NCBI GenBank assembly: GCA_016287385.1
Contig: JAEEWM010000026.1
Span: 62,001 to 126,000, forward strand
Source of the DNA: Clostridiaceae bacterium
GTDB taxonomy: Bacteria; Bacillota; Clostridia; Oscillospirales; Acutalibacteraceae
DNA length: 64,000 bases
Reading direction: 5' to 3'
The notes under the pieces were generated by a model that saw only the letters and a program-made list of their open reading frames with translations, was not told the DNA's origin and searched no databases. The position numbers and the translations under genes were made by a program. This document shows, in pieces, positions 15,848-24,534 of the stretch; within the stretch, counting starts at the first letter, position 1, and each line of letters begins with the position of its first letter.

Positions 15848-16906
15848 ATGCCATTTGAAGTTGCAGAAGAGATGGAAAACGTAGTTCAGATTAAAGTTGT
15901 AGGTGTCGGCGGCGGCGGCGGTAACGCTGTTAACCGTATGGTTAACGCCGGAGTTCGCGGTGTTGAGTTTATTGCCATCAATACCGATAAGGCGGCGCTT
16001 TTCCTTTCAAAAGCCGATCAGAAAATTCAGATAGGTGAGAAATCGTCAAACGGTTTAGGCGCGGGCGGTAATCCCGATAACGGCCGTGCCGCGGCTGAGG
16101 AGTCCCGCGATGAAATCGCGGCGGCTATCCGCAGCGCCGATATGATATTCATTACCGCGGGTATGGGCGGCGGTACCGGCACCGGTGCTGCTCCGATAGT
16201 TGCGGCTATCGCGAAAGAGCTCGGTATTCTTACCGTTGGTATAGTTACAAAGCCCTTCGCCTTTGAGGGTAAAAAACGTATGGCTCAGGCTGAAGCGGGC
16301 ATTGCTGCTTTAAGCGAGCAGGTTGACAGCCTTGTTGTAATCCCGAATGAGAGACTTAAATATGTTTCCGAGCAGAAGATAACCTTCAAAAACGCCTTCA
16401 ATATCGCTGATGACGTTCTCCGTCAGGGCGTTCAGAGCATTTCCGAGCTTATTAACGTTACCGCTCTTGTTAACCTTGACTTTGCCGACGTTAAGTCGAT
16501 TATGGCTGATGCGGGTTACGCTCACATGGGCGTTGGCGTCGCCACCGGCAGAGATAAGGCGGAGCAGGCGGCGAAAGCGGCTATCACAAGTCCGCTTATC
16601 GAGACCTCTATGGATAACGCCCGCGGCGTGATCATCAGCATTACAGGTTCCGATGATATCGGTCTTGAAGAGGTTGAACTTGCTTCCTCCATCATTGCCA
16701 ATATGGCTCATCCGGATGCGACCATCATCTGGGGCGCTCAGCTTGATGACAGTCTCGAGGATACCATTCGCGTAACCGTTGTCGCCACCGGTCTCGGTGA
16801 TGCTAAGAAGAAGGGCGCCTCTGATTTAGAGACACTTATCACTTCAAGCTCCGATGATGATGACGAGTCATACGGCGAGGTTATGAAATTCTTTAATAAT
16901 GACTGA
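15848..16906 (+). CDS. ftsZ: Cell division GTPase FtsZ
   Basis: 352 residues. The tubulin homologue that forms the Z ring. The GTP-binding motifs are [13 protein letters not shown] (about 19-31) and [15 protein letters not shown] (about 103-117); [11 protein letters not shown] is the T7 loop that completes the active site. The C-terminal linker is short and the tail ends [12 protein letters not shown] rather than with a clear classical tail peptide. AGGAGG-like GGAGGA precedes the start. Codon use is noticeably more restricted than in neighbours, as expected of a highly expressed gene. ftsA is not next to it. Confidence 0.98.
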   Translation: MPFEVAEEMENVVQIKVVGVGGGGGNAVNRMVNAGVRGVEFIAINTDKAALFLSKADQKIQIGEKSSNGLGAGGNPDNGRAAAEESRDEIAAAIRSADMIFITAGMGGGTGTGAAPIVAAIAKELGILTVGIVTKPFAFEGKKRMAQAEAGIAALSEQVDSLVVIPNERLKYVSEQKITFKNAFNIADDVLRQGVQSISELINVTALVNLDFADVKSIMADAGYAHMGVGVATGRDKAEQAAKAAITSPLIETSMDNARGVIISITGSDDIGLEEVELASSIIANMAHPDATIIWGAQLDDSLEDTIRVTVVATGLGDAKKKGASDLETLITSSSDDDDESYGEVMKFFNND

Positions 16907-16938
16907 TTATCGCAATTTTAGCCCGATGGCTTGAATCT

Positions 16939-16979
16939 GGCGGCAGCCGAACACAGTACGGTTTGGCTTGCCGCCTTTT
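16939..16979 (+). terminator. Terminator of ftsZ
   Basis: GGCGGC(A)GCC(G)AAC pairs with GGTTTGGCTTGCCGCC, giving about 14 pairs with one bulge, and is followed by TTTT. Confidence 0.75.
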
Positions 16980-17024
16980 CGCTTTTAATAAGCGTTTCTT
17001 CGGGCGTTTCAGGAGTTTTTTTAC

Positions 17025-19370
17025 ATGACACTTAATGAATTAAAACCGGGCGAGAGCGCGGTAGTTAAAGCAGTTGGCGGTACCGGCGCACTAAGACAGC
17101 ATTTTCTCGATATGGGTGTGATACCCGGCGCGTACGCAACGCTTATAAAGCTCGCGCCGATGGGCGACCCTATGGAGCTGCAGCTTCACGGGTATGAGCT
17201 TACACTGCGGGTAGACGACGCGAAAAAAATTGATATCGAGCGCGTGGATTTACCGGACGGCAATACAGGAAACGGCGATTCGGCAAAAAGCAAAATCGAG
17301 CACCCGGGTCTCGGTGAAGAGGGAAAGTATCATACCAAATCCGGCGAAAAGCTTCCGAAGGGCAAGCAGATGACATTTGCGCTCGCCGGAAATCAGAACT
17401 GCGGCAAAACCACGCTTTTCAACGAGCTTACGGGCGCTAACCGGCACGTCGGCAATTTTCCCGGCGTCACGGTAGACAGGATAAGCGGCGAGATAAAGGG
17501 CTATCCCGATACCCTCGTTACCGACCTGCCCGGTATTTATTCGCTTTCGCCTTACAGCAGTGAGGAAATAGTTTCCCGCCGGTTTATTATTGATGAAAAG
17601 CCGACCTGCATTATAAATATAGTTGACGCCACGAATATCGAGCGTAATATGTATCTTACCATGCAGCTTATGGAGCTTGATACTCCCATGGTGCTGGCGC
17701 TCAATATGATGGATGAGGTGCGCGGCAACGGCGGCACCGTGCTTATAAACGAAATGGAAGATATGCTCGGCATACCGGTAGTCCCCATTTCCGCGGCGAA
17801 GCGGGAGGGCGTTGACGAGCTCATACGCCACGCGGTGCATATAGCAAAGTATTCCGAAAAGCCCGGCAGGACTGATTTTTGCGATAAAAACGCCGCCGGC
17901 GGCGCGGTGCACAGGGCAATTCACGGTATAATGCACCTTATAGAGGACCATTGCCTTGAAACGCGGATACCGGTGCGTTTTGCGGCGTGCAAGCTCATTG
18001 AGGGCGACAGTATCGTTGCCGAACGTTTAGAGCTTACCGAGAACGAACACGAGCTTATAGAGCATATCATCATTCAAATGGAAAAAGAGCGCGGGCTCGA
18101 CCGCGCCGCCGCGATAGCGGATATGCGCTTTTCCTTTATAAATAAGCTTTGCTCCGCTTGTGTGGTTAAGCCAAAGAAGAGTAAAGAGCAGATACGAAGC
18201 CGCAAAATAGACGCGCTTCTTACCGGCAAATATACCGCGATACCCGCCTTTATAGCGATAATGGCGGCTGTTTTCTGGCTTACGTTTGACGTAATAGGCG
18301 GGTTTTTGCAGTCGCTTCTCGATACCGGCGTTGACCGGCTTACCGAGATTACCGACGGCTTTTTGAACCGTACCGGTGTAAACGCGGTGATTCGTTCGCT
18401 GATAATAGACGGCGTTTTCAAGGGCGTAGGCAGTGTTATCACATTCATACCTATTATAGTTACTCTGTTTTTCTTCCTCTCGCTGCTTGAAGACAGCGGC
18501 TATATGGCGCGTATCGCGTTTGTCACCGATAAGCTTTTGCGCCGCGTGGGTCTTTCGGGCAGAAGTATCGTGCCTATGCTTATCGGTTTCGGCTGTACCG
18601 TGCCCGCGGTTATGGCGACCAGAACTCTGCCCTCCGCGCGCGACCGTAAAATGACGGTCGTTTTAACCCCCTTTATGAGCTGTACGGCAAAACTGCCGAT
18701 ATACGCCTTTTTCACCGCGGCGTTTTTCCCGAAATACGGCGGGCTTGTTATGATAGGTCTTTATCTGCTCGGAATAATCACCGCGATACTGCTGGCGTTT
18801 ATATTCAAGGGTACGCTCTTTAAGGGCGAGGCGGTGCCGTTTGTTATGGAACTGCCTAATTACAGAATGCCCGGCGTAAAGAACGTTTCGCGCCTTTTGT
18901 GGGATAAGGCGAAAGACTTTTTATCCCGCGCCTTTACGGTAATTTTCATCGCCTCTATGGTGATATGGTTCCTGCGCAGCTTCAATTTCACCCTTAACCT
19001 CGTAAACGATTCAAAAGATAGTATGCTCGCCGCCGTAGCGGGCTTTATTGCCCCGATTTTCAAGCCGCTCGGTTTCGGCGACTGGCGAATATCCACCTCG
19101 CTTATAGCCGGCTTTATGGCAAAGGAAAGCGTTGTTTCCACCGTTTCGGTGCTTTTCGGCGGTACGGCGGAGCTTACCTCGCTTATAGGTCTTGCCTCGG
19201 CTCTGGCGCTGCTCGTTTTTTGCCTGCTCTATACGCCCTGCGTTGCGGCGGTTGCCGCGATACGCCGTGAGATAGGCCGCGGCTGGGCGGCGGTCATTGT
19301 AGTGGGTCAGTGCGCGGTGGCGTGGCTTATCGCGCTCGCGGTCAGAGGCGTGGCGCTGTTGATAATTTAA
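17025..19370 (+). CDS. feoB: Ferrous iron transporter, FeoA-FeoB fusion
   Basis: 781 residues. FeoB is a GTPase-gated inner membrane ferrous iron importer. Residues 1-75 are a FeoA (SH3-like) domain, MTLNELKPGESAVVKAVGG, usually a separate protein. After a polar linker (about 76-110) comes the G domain with G1 GNQNCGKTTLFNELTG (about 121-136), G3 DLPGIYSLSPYS and G4 LNMMDE. The membrane part (from about 405) contains Gate motifs such as LLEDSGYMARIAFV, GFGCTVPAVMATRTL and the second GWISTS-like GDWRISTSLIAGFMAKESVVST. FeoA-FeoB fusions are known in Clostridia. Iron import fits the many Fe-S enzymes of an anaerobe. No Fur box was recognised. Confidence 0.95.
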   Translation: MTLNELKPGESAVVKAVGGTGALRQHFLDMGVIPGAYATLIKLAPMGDPMELQLHGYELTLRVDDAKKIDIERVDLPDGNTGNGDSAKSKIEHPGLGEEGKYHTKSGEKLPKGKQMTFALAGNQNCGKTTLFNELTGANRHVGNFPGVTVDRISGEIKGYPDTLVTDLPGIYSLSPYSSEEIVSRRFIIDEKPTCIINIVDATNIERNMYLTMQLMELDTPMVLALNMMDEVRGNGGTVLINEMEDMLGIPVVPISAAKREGVDELIRHAVHIAKYSEKPGRTDFCDKNAAGGAVHRAIHGIMHLIEDHCLETRIPVRFAACKLIEGDSIVAERLELTENEHELIEHIIIQMEKERGLDRAAAIADMRFSFINKLCSACVVKPKKSKEQIRSRKIDALLTGKYTAIPAFIAIMAAVFWLTFDVIGGFLQSLLDTGVDRLTEITDGFLNRTGVNAVIRSLIIDGVFKGVGSVITFIPIIVTLFFFLSLLEDSGYMARIAFVTDKLLRRVGLSGRSIVPMLIGFGCTVPAVMATRTLPSARDRKMTVVLTPFMSCTAKLPIYAFFTAAFFPKYGGLVMIGLYLLGIITAILLAFIFKGTLFKGEAVPFVMELPNYRMPGVKNVSRLLWDKAKDFLSRAFTVIFIASMVIWFLRSFNFTLNLVNDSKDSMLAAVAGFIAPIFKPLGFGDWRISTSLIAGFMAKESVVSTVSVLFGGTAELTSLIGLASALALLVFCLLYTPCVAAVAAIRREIGRGWAAVIVVGQCAVAWLIALAVRGVALLII

Positions 19371-19379
19371 TATATGTGT

Positions 19380-19745
19380 AATACGAAAGCGGGCGGATGA
19401 TATCCGCCCCTACGTTTTGCGTATCAATTTAATTGATATTTTGTAGGGGCGATTCACGAATCGCCCGGTTTTTATATGCGCCGCAGATACCGAAATGCGT
19501 TTTAACGCAATTCACGGTCATAGGGTCAAATCATTATGAGAACGGGATGTCGGGGACGCCATCCCCTACGATGTGCGGGCAATTTAATTGATATTTTGTA
19601 GGGTCGGGCGTCCCGACCGACCGCTTTTTATATGCGCCGCAGGCACATTACCTCTTACTTCTTACATCTTACCTTTTACCTATTTTATGCGCCGCAGATA
19701 CATCGCGTCTGATGTCTGATGTCTGATATCTGACCTCTGTCATCT
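19380..19745. repeat. Intergenic cluster of short direct and palindromic repeats
   Basis: No gene. A 24-bp unit beginning CAATTTAATTGATATT occurs identically at 19425-19448 and 19580-19603. TTTTTATATGCGCCGCAG occurs at 19469 and 19625, and a shortened copy at 19683. GGGCGGAT-GAT-ATCCGCCC and GGGCGATTC-AC-GAATCGCCC are palindromes beside GTAGGGG. The end holds TTAC-rich (19647-19680) and TCTGATG-rich (19708-19747) degenerate tandem stretches. These resemble small dispersed palindromic elements of clostridial genomes; mobility is not shown. Confidence 0.7.
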
Positions 19746-19751
19746 GATAAA

Positions 19752-19786
19752 AAAACGCCGGTGAGGGGTGACCTCACCGGCGTTTT
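19752..19786. terminator. Bidirectional terminator
   Basis: A perfect 15-bp stem (AAAACGCCGGTGAGG / CCTCACCGGCGTTTT) with a 5-base loop. It sits 7 bases after the stop of the minus-strand small gene and probably serves it. Confidence 0.85.
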
Positions 19787-19792
19787 CGGGAC

Positions 19793-19903
19793 TTAGTTGC
19801 AGCCGCAGCCGCAGCCGTTATCGTTGTTGCCGCAGCAGCAGGTGAGCAAGAGTATGAGGATAAGAACCCAGGTGCAGTTTCCGCCAAAACCGTTGTTACA
19901 CAT
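19793..19903 (-). CDS. 36-residue Cys/Gly/Asn-rich small membrane-like protein
   Basis: Sequence pattern: MCNNGFGGNC, a hydrophobic core TWVLILILLLT, three consecutive cysteines, then GNNDNGCGCGCN. Evidence for a real gene is an ideal AAGGAGG 8 bases before the ATG, a stop followed by a strong terminator, and the designed-looking composition (8 Cys in 36 residues). Short Gly- and Cys-rich proteins with one hydrophobic stretch of this kind recur in sporulating Clostridia and are variously annotated as YjcZ-like or chorion-like; their function is unknown. It is divergent from ctsR. The cysteines could bind metal or form disulfides in a spore layer; that is speculation. Confidence 0.7.
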   Translation of the reverse strand: MCNNGFGGNCTWVLILILLLTCCCGNNDNGCGCGCN

Positions 19904-19986
19904 ATATAAAGACCTCCTTTTTCGTCTTTCAACACATACTATGCGGCGTGTTTTTGCGGTGTTACAAAATTTTTTTGATTTAACTA

Positions 19987-20014
19987 TTGACTTTTACTGA
20001 CTTTGGTGTATAAT
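19987..20014 (+). promoter_or_regulatory. Promoter of the ctsR operon
   Basis: TTGACT, 16-bp spacer, TATAAT, ending 4 bp before the CtsR operator. Confidence 0.8.
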
Positions 20015-20017
20015 AAA

Positions 20018-20034
20018 GGTCAGGAAAGGTCAAA
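20018..20034 (+). promoter_or_regulatory. CtsR operator
   Basis: Direct heptad repeat GGTCAGG-AAA-GGTCAAA, matching the known CtsR box GGTCAAA-N3-GGTCAAA with two changes in the first half. Its place just after the -10 box explains heat-shock autorepression of ctsR-mcsA-mcsB-clpC. Confidence 0.85.
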
Positions 20035-20046
20035 AAGGTGATGAAT

Positions 20047-20499
20047 ATGAGGATCAGCGATTTGATTACAGAACGAATACTCGAATTACTTGACGAGTCC
20101 GACGAGAGCACGGCGGAAATTCAGCGTAACGAATTTGCGAACGGTATCGGCTGTGCGCCGAGCCAGATTAACTACGTTCTTTCCTCGCGCTTTACGCCCG
20201 AGCACGGATTTATCATCGAAAGCAGGCGAGGCGGCGGAGGCTATATCAGAATACGGCGCGTCGTTTTGGACAGTTCCTCGGCTATCATGCATATAATTAA
20301 CTCGATAGGCGACGAAATCGATTCCATGAGCGCACGTATTCTTATAGAAAACTGCTACCAGTCGGGTCTTATCGATAAGCACAGCGCGCGGCTGATGGAC
20401 TCCGCAATTTCAAAAAACGTTATGCACGCGCTTCCGCCGGCGATAAGAAACGCGGTTCGCGCTTCGATTCTTAAAGAAATGCTTTTGGTACAACTTTGA
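20047..20499 (+). CDS. ctsR: Heat-shock repressor CtsR
   Basis: 150 residues. CtsR represses clp genes and falls off DNA on heating; McsB and ClpC control its activity. The N-terminal winged helix-turn-helix runs through NEFANGIGCAPSQINYVLSSRF, and the glycine-rich loop ESRRGGGGYIRI that acts as the thermosensor in the family is perfectly kept. The start at 20047 (MRISDLITERILELL) is chosen because AAGGTGATG precedes it; GTG at 20038 and ATG at 20041 overlap that ribosome binding site. It is first in a four-gene operon under its own operator. Confidence 0.96.
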   Translation: MRISDLITERILELLDESDESTAEIQRNEFANGIGCAPSQINYVLSSRFTPEHGFIIESRRGGGGYIRIRRVVLDSSSAIMHIINSIGDEIDSMSARILIENCYQSGLIDKHSARLMDSAISKNVMHALPPAIRNAVRASILKEMLLVQL

Positions 20500-20518
20500 T
20501 TTGAAAGGGAATGATTTT

Positions 20519-21016
20519 ATGTTGTGCGAAATATGCAAGAAAAACGTTGCTACAACTCATATACGTTCGGTGATTAACGGCGTGGCGAAGGAAAGCCACC
20601 TTTGCGCCGAATGCGCCGCGAAGCAGGGCGTTGATACTTTTACGGATAACGGTTTAAGCGGTATGCTTTCCTCAATGTTCGGCGACGTGATGTCGCTCGG
20701 CTCGCCGAGCGGCGGGGCGCGCTGCAAGTGCTGCGGAAGCACCTTTTCGGATATTGCCGAAACCGGCAAGGCGGGTTGCCCCGAATGTTATAAAACCTTT
20801 TACGAAGAGTTTTTGCCGTATATTAAAAGAGTGCACGGCTCGGTAAAGCACGTTGGCAAAATACCGGGCAGAAGCGCCGAAGCGACTGCGAAAGAAAAAG
20901 GCTCAAACACGCTCTCTGACCTTAAAGCCGAGCTTGCAAAGCTTGTCAGCGAGGAAAAATTCGAGCAGGCGGCGCAGGTGCGCGATAAGATACGTGAAAT
21001 GGAGGCGCAGGGATGA
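20519..21016 (+). CDS. mcsA: McsA, zinc-finger activator of the McsB arginine kinase
   Basis: 165 residues. McsA activates McsB and links it to CtsR and ClpC. Four CxxC pairs are visible: CEICKK, CAECAA, CKCCGS and CPECYK (two zinc fingers). The C-terminal UVR motif is LVSEEKFEQAAQVRDKIREME. The ATG at 20519 follows AAAGGGA at 8 bases. The stop overlaps mcsB by four bases (ATGA), implying translational coupling. Confidence 0.95.
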   Translation: MLCEICKKNVATTHIRSVINGVAKESHLCAECAAKQGVDTFTDNGLSGMLSSMFGDVMSLGSPSGGARCKCCGSTFSDIAETGKAGCPECYKTFYEEFLPYIKRVHGSVKHVGKIPGRSAEATAKEKGSNTLSDLKAELAKLVSEEKFEQAAQVRDKIREMEAQG

Positions 21017-22020
21017 GCTGTTGGTATAATATGGAAGCGCCGGACGGCGACATCGCCGTAAGCACCCGCATACGTCTTGCGAGGAATATTAACGGTTATC
21101 CGTTCCCGGCGCGTATGAGTGACGCGCAGCGGCTCGAAGTCAACGCGAAAATCAAAGAGGCGATTATAGGCAGCGACTCGCCGGCAGCGAAAAGACTTAA
21201 ATATATCGATATGAAGGACGTTCCCGAGAACGAGCGTCTTTCCATGCTCGAAAGGCATATCGCGAGCCGCGAATTTGTATTGAATTCGGATAATAAGGCG
21301 ATAATCCTTTCAGAGGATGAATCCGTGAGCATTATGATAGGCGAGGAGGACCACATCCGTATACAGATCATAATGCCGGGTCTGCAGCTCGAAAAGGCGT
21401 ACGAGATAGCCGAAAGTATCGATGATTTGCTCTGTGAGCGGCTGGATATGGCGTTTGACGGTACGCTCGGATTTATTACCGAATGTCCGACCAATCTCGG
21501 CACGGGGCTTCGCGCCTCGGTTATGCTTCATCTGCCGGTCAGTGAAAGTAACGGCGATATTCAGAAACTGTCGCGCTCGGTAAATAAAATAGGTTATACC
21601 GTTCGCGGTATGTACGGCGAAGGCTCAAACGCCGCCGGTTCGCTTTACCAGATATCCAATCAGGTAACTCTCGGCATAAGCGAGAAAAACGCCGTGGATA
21701 ACCTTAAAATCATAACCGGTCAGCTGATACAAAAAGAGAGGGAATTGCAAAAGAAACTTGATAAAATCAAAACCGAGGATTTATGTATGCGCGCACTTGG
21801 TATACTCAAATACGCGCGGGTGCTTTCGAGCGCCGAACTGATAACCCTTATATGCAGAGTAAAGCTCGGCATAAACACGGGCGTTATCAAAGAAGATATC
21901 AACACGATAAAAATACTCATTGAGGGTCAGCCGTATATGCTGATGAAAACCTACGGCGATATGACGGAGGACGAGCGCGATATTTCCCGTGCAGAAATGG
22001 TGAGAAATGCGCTCAAATAA
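21013..22020 (+). CDS. mcsB: Protein-arginine kinase McsB
   Basis: 335 residues, a phosphagen-kinase fold. McsB phosphorylates arginines and so marks proteins for ClpCP. Family signatures are STRIRLARNINGYPF near the start, CPTNLGTGLRASVMLHLP and RGMYGEGSNAAGSLYQISNQ. It overlaps mcsA and lies 29 bases before clpC. Together with CtsR and ClpC it makes a complete protein-arginine-phosphorylation degradation module. Confidence 0.96.
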   Translation: MSCWYNMEAPDGDIAVSTRIRLARNINGYPFPARMSDAQRLEVNAKIKEAIIGSDSPAAKRLKYIDMKDVPENERLSMLERHIASREFVLNSDNKAIILSEDESVSIMIGEEDHIRIQIIMPGLQLEKAYEIAESIDDLLCERLDMAFDGTLGFITECPTNLGTGLRASVMLHLPVSESNGDIQKLSRSVNKIGYTVRGMYGEGSNAAGSLYQISNQVTLGISEKNAVDNLKIITGQLIQKERELQKKLDKIKTEDLCMRALGILKYARVLSSAELITLICRVKLGINTGVIKEDINTIKILIEGQPYMLMKTYGDMTEDERDISRAEMVRNALK

Positions 22021-22049
22021 GCTCAAATGAGGCTAAGGAGGCATTTGTT

Positions 22050-24515
22050 ATGAGGTACAATTTTACGGGATTTACCGAAAAAGCGAACGAGGCGCTTAAT
22101 CAGGCGATAAGCTCCGCGCAAAGTTTGGGACACACCTACGTAGGCAGTGAGCATCTGCTTTTGGGACTTTTGCGCGTCGGCAGCGGCGTCGCCGCGGCGG
22201 TGCTCGGCGAGTACGGCGTTACCGCCGAAAATATTGAAGAGCAGATGAAAAAGAGCATAGGCGTAGGCACGCCTACGCGCCTTTCGCCGGACTATTTCAC
22301 CCCGAGGGCGAAAAGGGTAATAGAATCGGCGATTTCCGGCTGTGCGGGTCTCGGTAAGAAATTCGTTGGCACGGAGCATATCCTTATAGCGGTTTTAAGC
22401 GAGGCGGAAAGCTACGCAATAAGGTTTTTAACCGAACTCGGTGTTGACATTCCGTCACTTACCGAGCGCGTTTTAAGCGAGGCGGGCATAAACGCCGAGG
22501 ATATCCCCGAGGGCGATTCGCAGGATGATTTTTCATCCCCGCAGGGCAAGGAAAAAGGCGCAAAGAAATCGGGACTTAATAAATACGGCGTCGACCTTAC
22601 CGAACTTGCGAAAAAAGGCAAGCTTGATCCGGTGATCGGCAGGGAGCAGGAGATAGAGCGAGTAATACAGATATTATGCCGCAGAACAAAAAACAACCCC
22701 TGCTTAATAGGCGAGCCGGGCGTTGGCAAAACGGCGGTCGTAGAGGGTCTGGCGGCAAAGATAGTTTCAGGCGATGTTCCCGAGATACTCGCGGGCAAGC
22801 GCGTTTTTTCGCTTGACCTTACCGGAATGGTCGCCGGCACTAAATACAGAGGCGATTTTGAAGAGCGTATTAAATCAGTTATAAACGAGGTTAAAAAATC
22901 GTCCGATACCATACTGTTTATCGACGAGGTGCACACCATTATCGGTGCCGGCTCGGCGGAGGGTTCTACCGACGCGGCGAATATTCTTAAACCGTCGCTC
23001 GCGCGCGGTGATTTTCAGGTAATAGGCGCTACTACTATAAGCGAGTACCGCAAAAATATTGAAAAAGACGCCGCGCTTGAACGGCGTTTCCAGCCGGTAA
23101 CAGTATCCGAGCCGAGCGAGGAAGACGCTGTTTTGATACTTAAAGGCTTAAAGGATAAATACGAGGCGCACCATAAGGTTACAATAACCGATGAGGCGGT
23201 AACCGCGGCTGTAAAGCTTTCCGCAAGATATATAAACGACAGATATCTGCCGGATAAGGCGATAGACCTTATAGACGAGGCGGCTTCAAAGGTAAGACTT
23301 GCCGCGTCCGCCGCGCCTGACGACCTTAAAGAACTCGAAAAGCAGATATCAGCGCTTCAGGCGGAAAAGGAAGACGCGATAAAATCGCAGGAATTTGAGC
23401 GCGCCGCCGGAATACGCGATGACATCGGCGAAAAAACAAAAGAGCTTGAAGATAAAAAGGCGAAGTGGCATGAGCAAAACGCGCACACTTCGGGTGAAGT
23501 CACCGCCGAAACGATAGCCGAAATCGTATCCTCCTGGACGGGCGTACCGGTCGCTCAACTTACCGAAGAGGAGAGCGCGCGTCTTCTTAAACTTGAAGAC
23601 GAGCTGCACAACCGGCTTATCGGTCAGAACGAGGCGGTAAGCGCAGTGGCAAAGGCGATACGCAGGGGCAGAGTAGGGCTTAAAGACCCGAAAAGACCTA
23701 TCGGCTCGTTTATATTCCTCGGTCCTACCGGCGTAGGTAAAACCGAGCTTTGCAAGGCGCTTGCCGAGGCGATGTTCGGCAGTGAGAATATGATGATACG
23801 GCTCGATATGTCGGAATATATGGAAAAGCACACGGTATCGCGCCTTATCGGCTCGCCTCCCGGATACGTCGGCTTTGACGAGGGCGGACAGCTTACCGAA
23901 AAAGTGCGAAGAAATCCGTACTCGGTCGTGCTTTTCGATGAAATCGAAAAAGCGCACCCGGACGTTTTCAATATATTGCTTCAAATCCTTGAAGACGGTA
24001 TCCTTACCGATTCGCAGGGCAGAAAAGTCGATTTTAAGAATACGGTAATAATAATGACCTCAAATATCGGCGCTCGTCTCATAACCGAGAAAAAGGTAAG
24101 CTTCGGATTCGGCGATAATTCCGCCGATAACGGTGACAAAACGGATATTAAGGAAAAGGTGCTCGGCGAACTTAAAAACGCCTTCAGACCGGAATTTTTG
24201 AACCGTGTCGACGATATAATCGTCTTTTCGAGACTGAATAAAGACGAAATCAAAACGATAGCGTCAAAAATGCTCGAAAATCTCAATAAGCGGCTTTCAA
24301 ATCTCAATATAACCGCGCGCTTTACCGACGCGGTTACCGAAAAGCTTGCTGAAAAGGGCTTTGACGACACCTACGGCGCGAGACCCCTTCGCCGCGAGAT
24401 TCAAAACGATATCGAGGATAAGTTGAGCGAAAGAATACTTGACGGCTCGATAAAGAACGGCGATACGGTGGTATGTGATTTTAATAACGGTGAATTCACG
24501 TTCACGAAAGAATAA
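22050..24515 (+). CDS. clpC: AAA+ unfoldase ClpC
   Basis: 821 residues. ClpC unfolds tagged proteins for ClpP (encoded at 43265). Order: double Clp-N domain (about 1-145, [22 protein letters not shown]), first AAA+ with [13 protein letters not shown] (about 220), and a UVR/M-domain coiled coil (about 415-465, [16 protein letters not shown]). The second AAA+ has [16 protein letters not shown] (about 557), and a C-terminal D2-small domain closes the chain. AAGGAGG precedes the ATG. The presence of the UVR motif separates it from ClpB and ClpE. Confidence 0.97.
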   Translation: MRYNFTGFTEKANEALNQAISSAQSLGHTYVGSEHLLLGLLRVGSGVAAAVLGEYGVTAENIEEQMKKSIGVGTPTRLSPDYFTPRAKRVIESAISGCAGLGKKFVGTEHILIAVLSEAESYAIRFLTELGVDIPSLTERVLSEAGINAEDIPEGDSQDDFSSPQGKEKGAKKSGLNKYGVDLTELAKKGKLDPVIGREQEIERVIQILCRRTKNNPCLIGEPGVGKTAVVEGLAAKIVSGDVPEILAGKRVFSLDLTGMVAGTKYRGDFEERIKSVINEVKKSSDTILFIDEVHTIIGAGSAEGSTDAANILKPSLARGDFQVIGATTISEYRKNIEKDAALERRFQPVTVSEPSEEDAVLILKGLKDKYEAHHKVTITDEAVTAAVKLSARYINDRYLPDKAIDLIDEAASKVRLAASAAPDDLKELEKQISALQAEKEDAIKSQEFERAAGIRDDIGEKTKELEDKKAKWHEQNAHTSGEVTAETIAEIVSSWTGVPVAQLTEEESARLLKLEDELHNRLIGQNEAVSAVAKAIRRGRVGLKDPKRPIGSFIFLGPTGVGKTELCKALAEAMFGSENMMIRLDMSEYMEKHTVSRLIGSPPGYVGFDEGGQLTEKVRRNPYSVVLFDEIEKAHPDVFNILLQILEDGILTDSQGRKVDFKNTVIIMTSNIGARLITEKKVSFGFGDNSADNGDKTDIKEKVLGELKNAFRPEFLNRVDDIIVFSRLNKDEIKTIASKMLENLNKRLSNLNITARFTDAVTEKLAEKGFDDTYGARPLRREIQNDIEDKLSERILDGSIKNGDTVVCDFNNGEFTFTKE

Positions 24516-24534
24516 TAAAAACAGGTGGTAAATT

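Noticed and set aside
17250-17951. Open minus-strand frame of 233 codons inside feoB
   Set aside because: Antisense shadow without ribosome binding site or recognisable protein.
19647-19747. TTAC and TCTGATG repeats as a CRISPR array
   Set aside because: Units are short, degenerate and without spacers; no cas genes are present.
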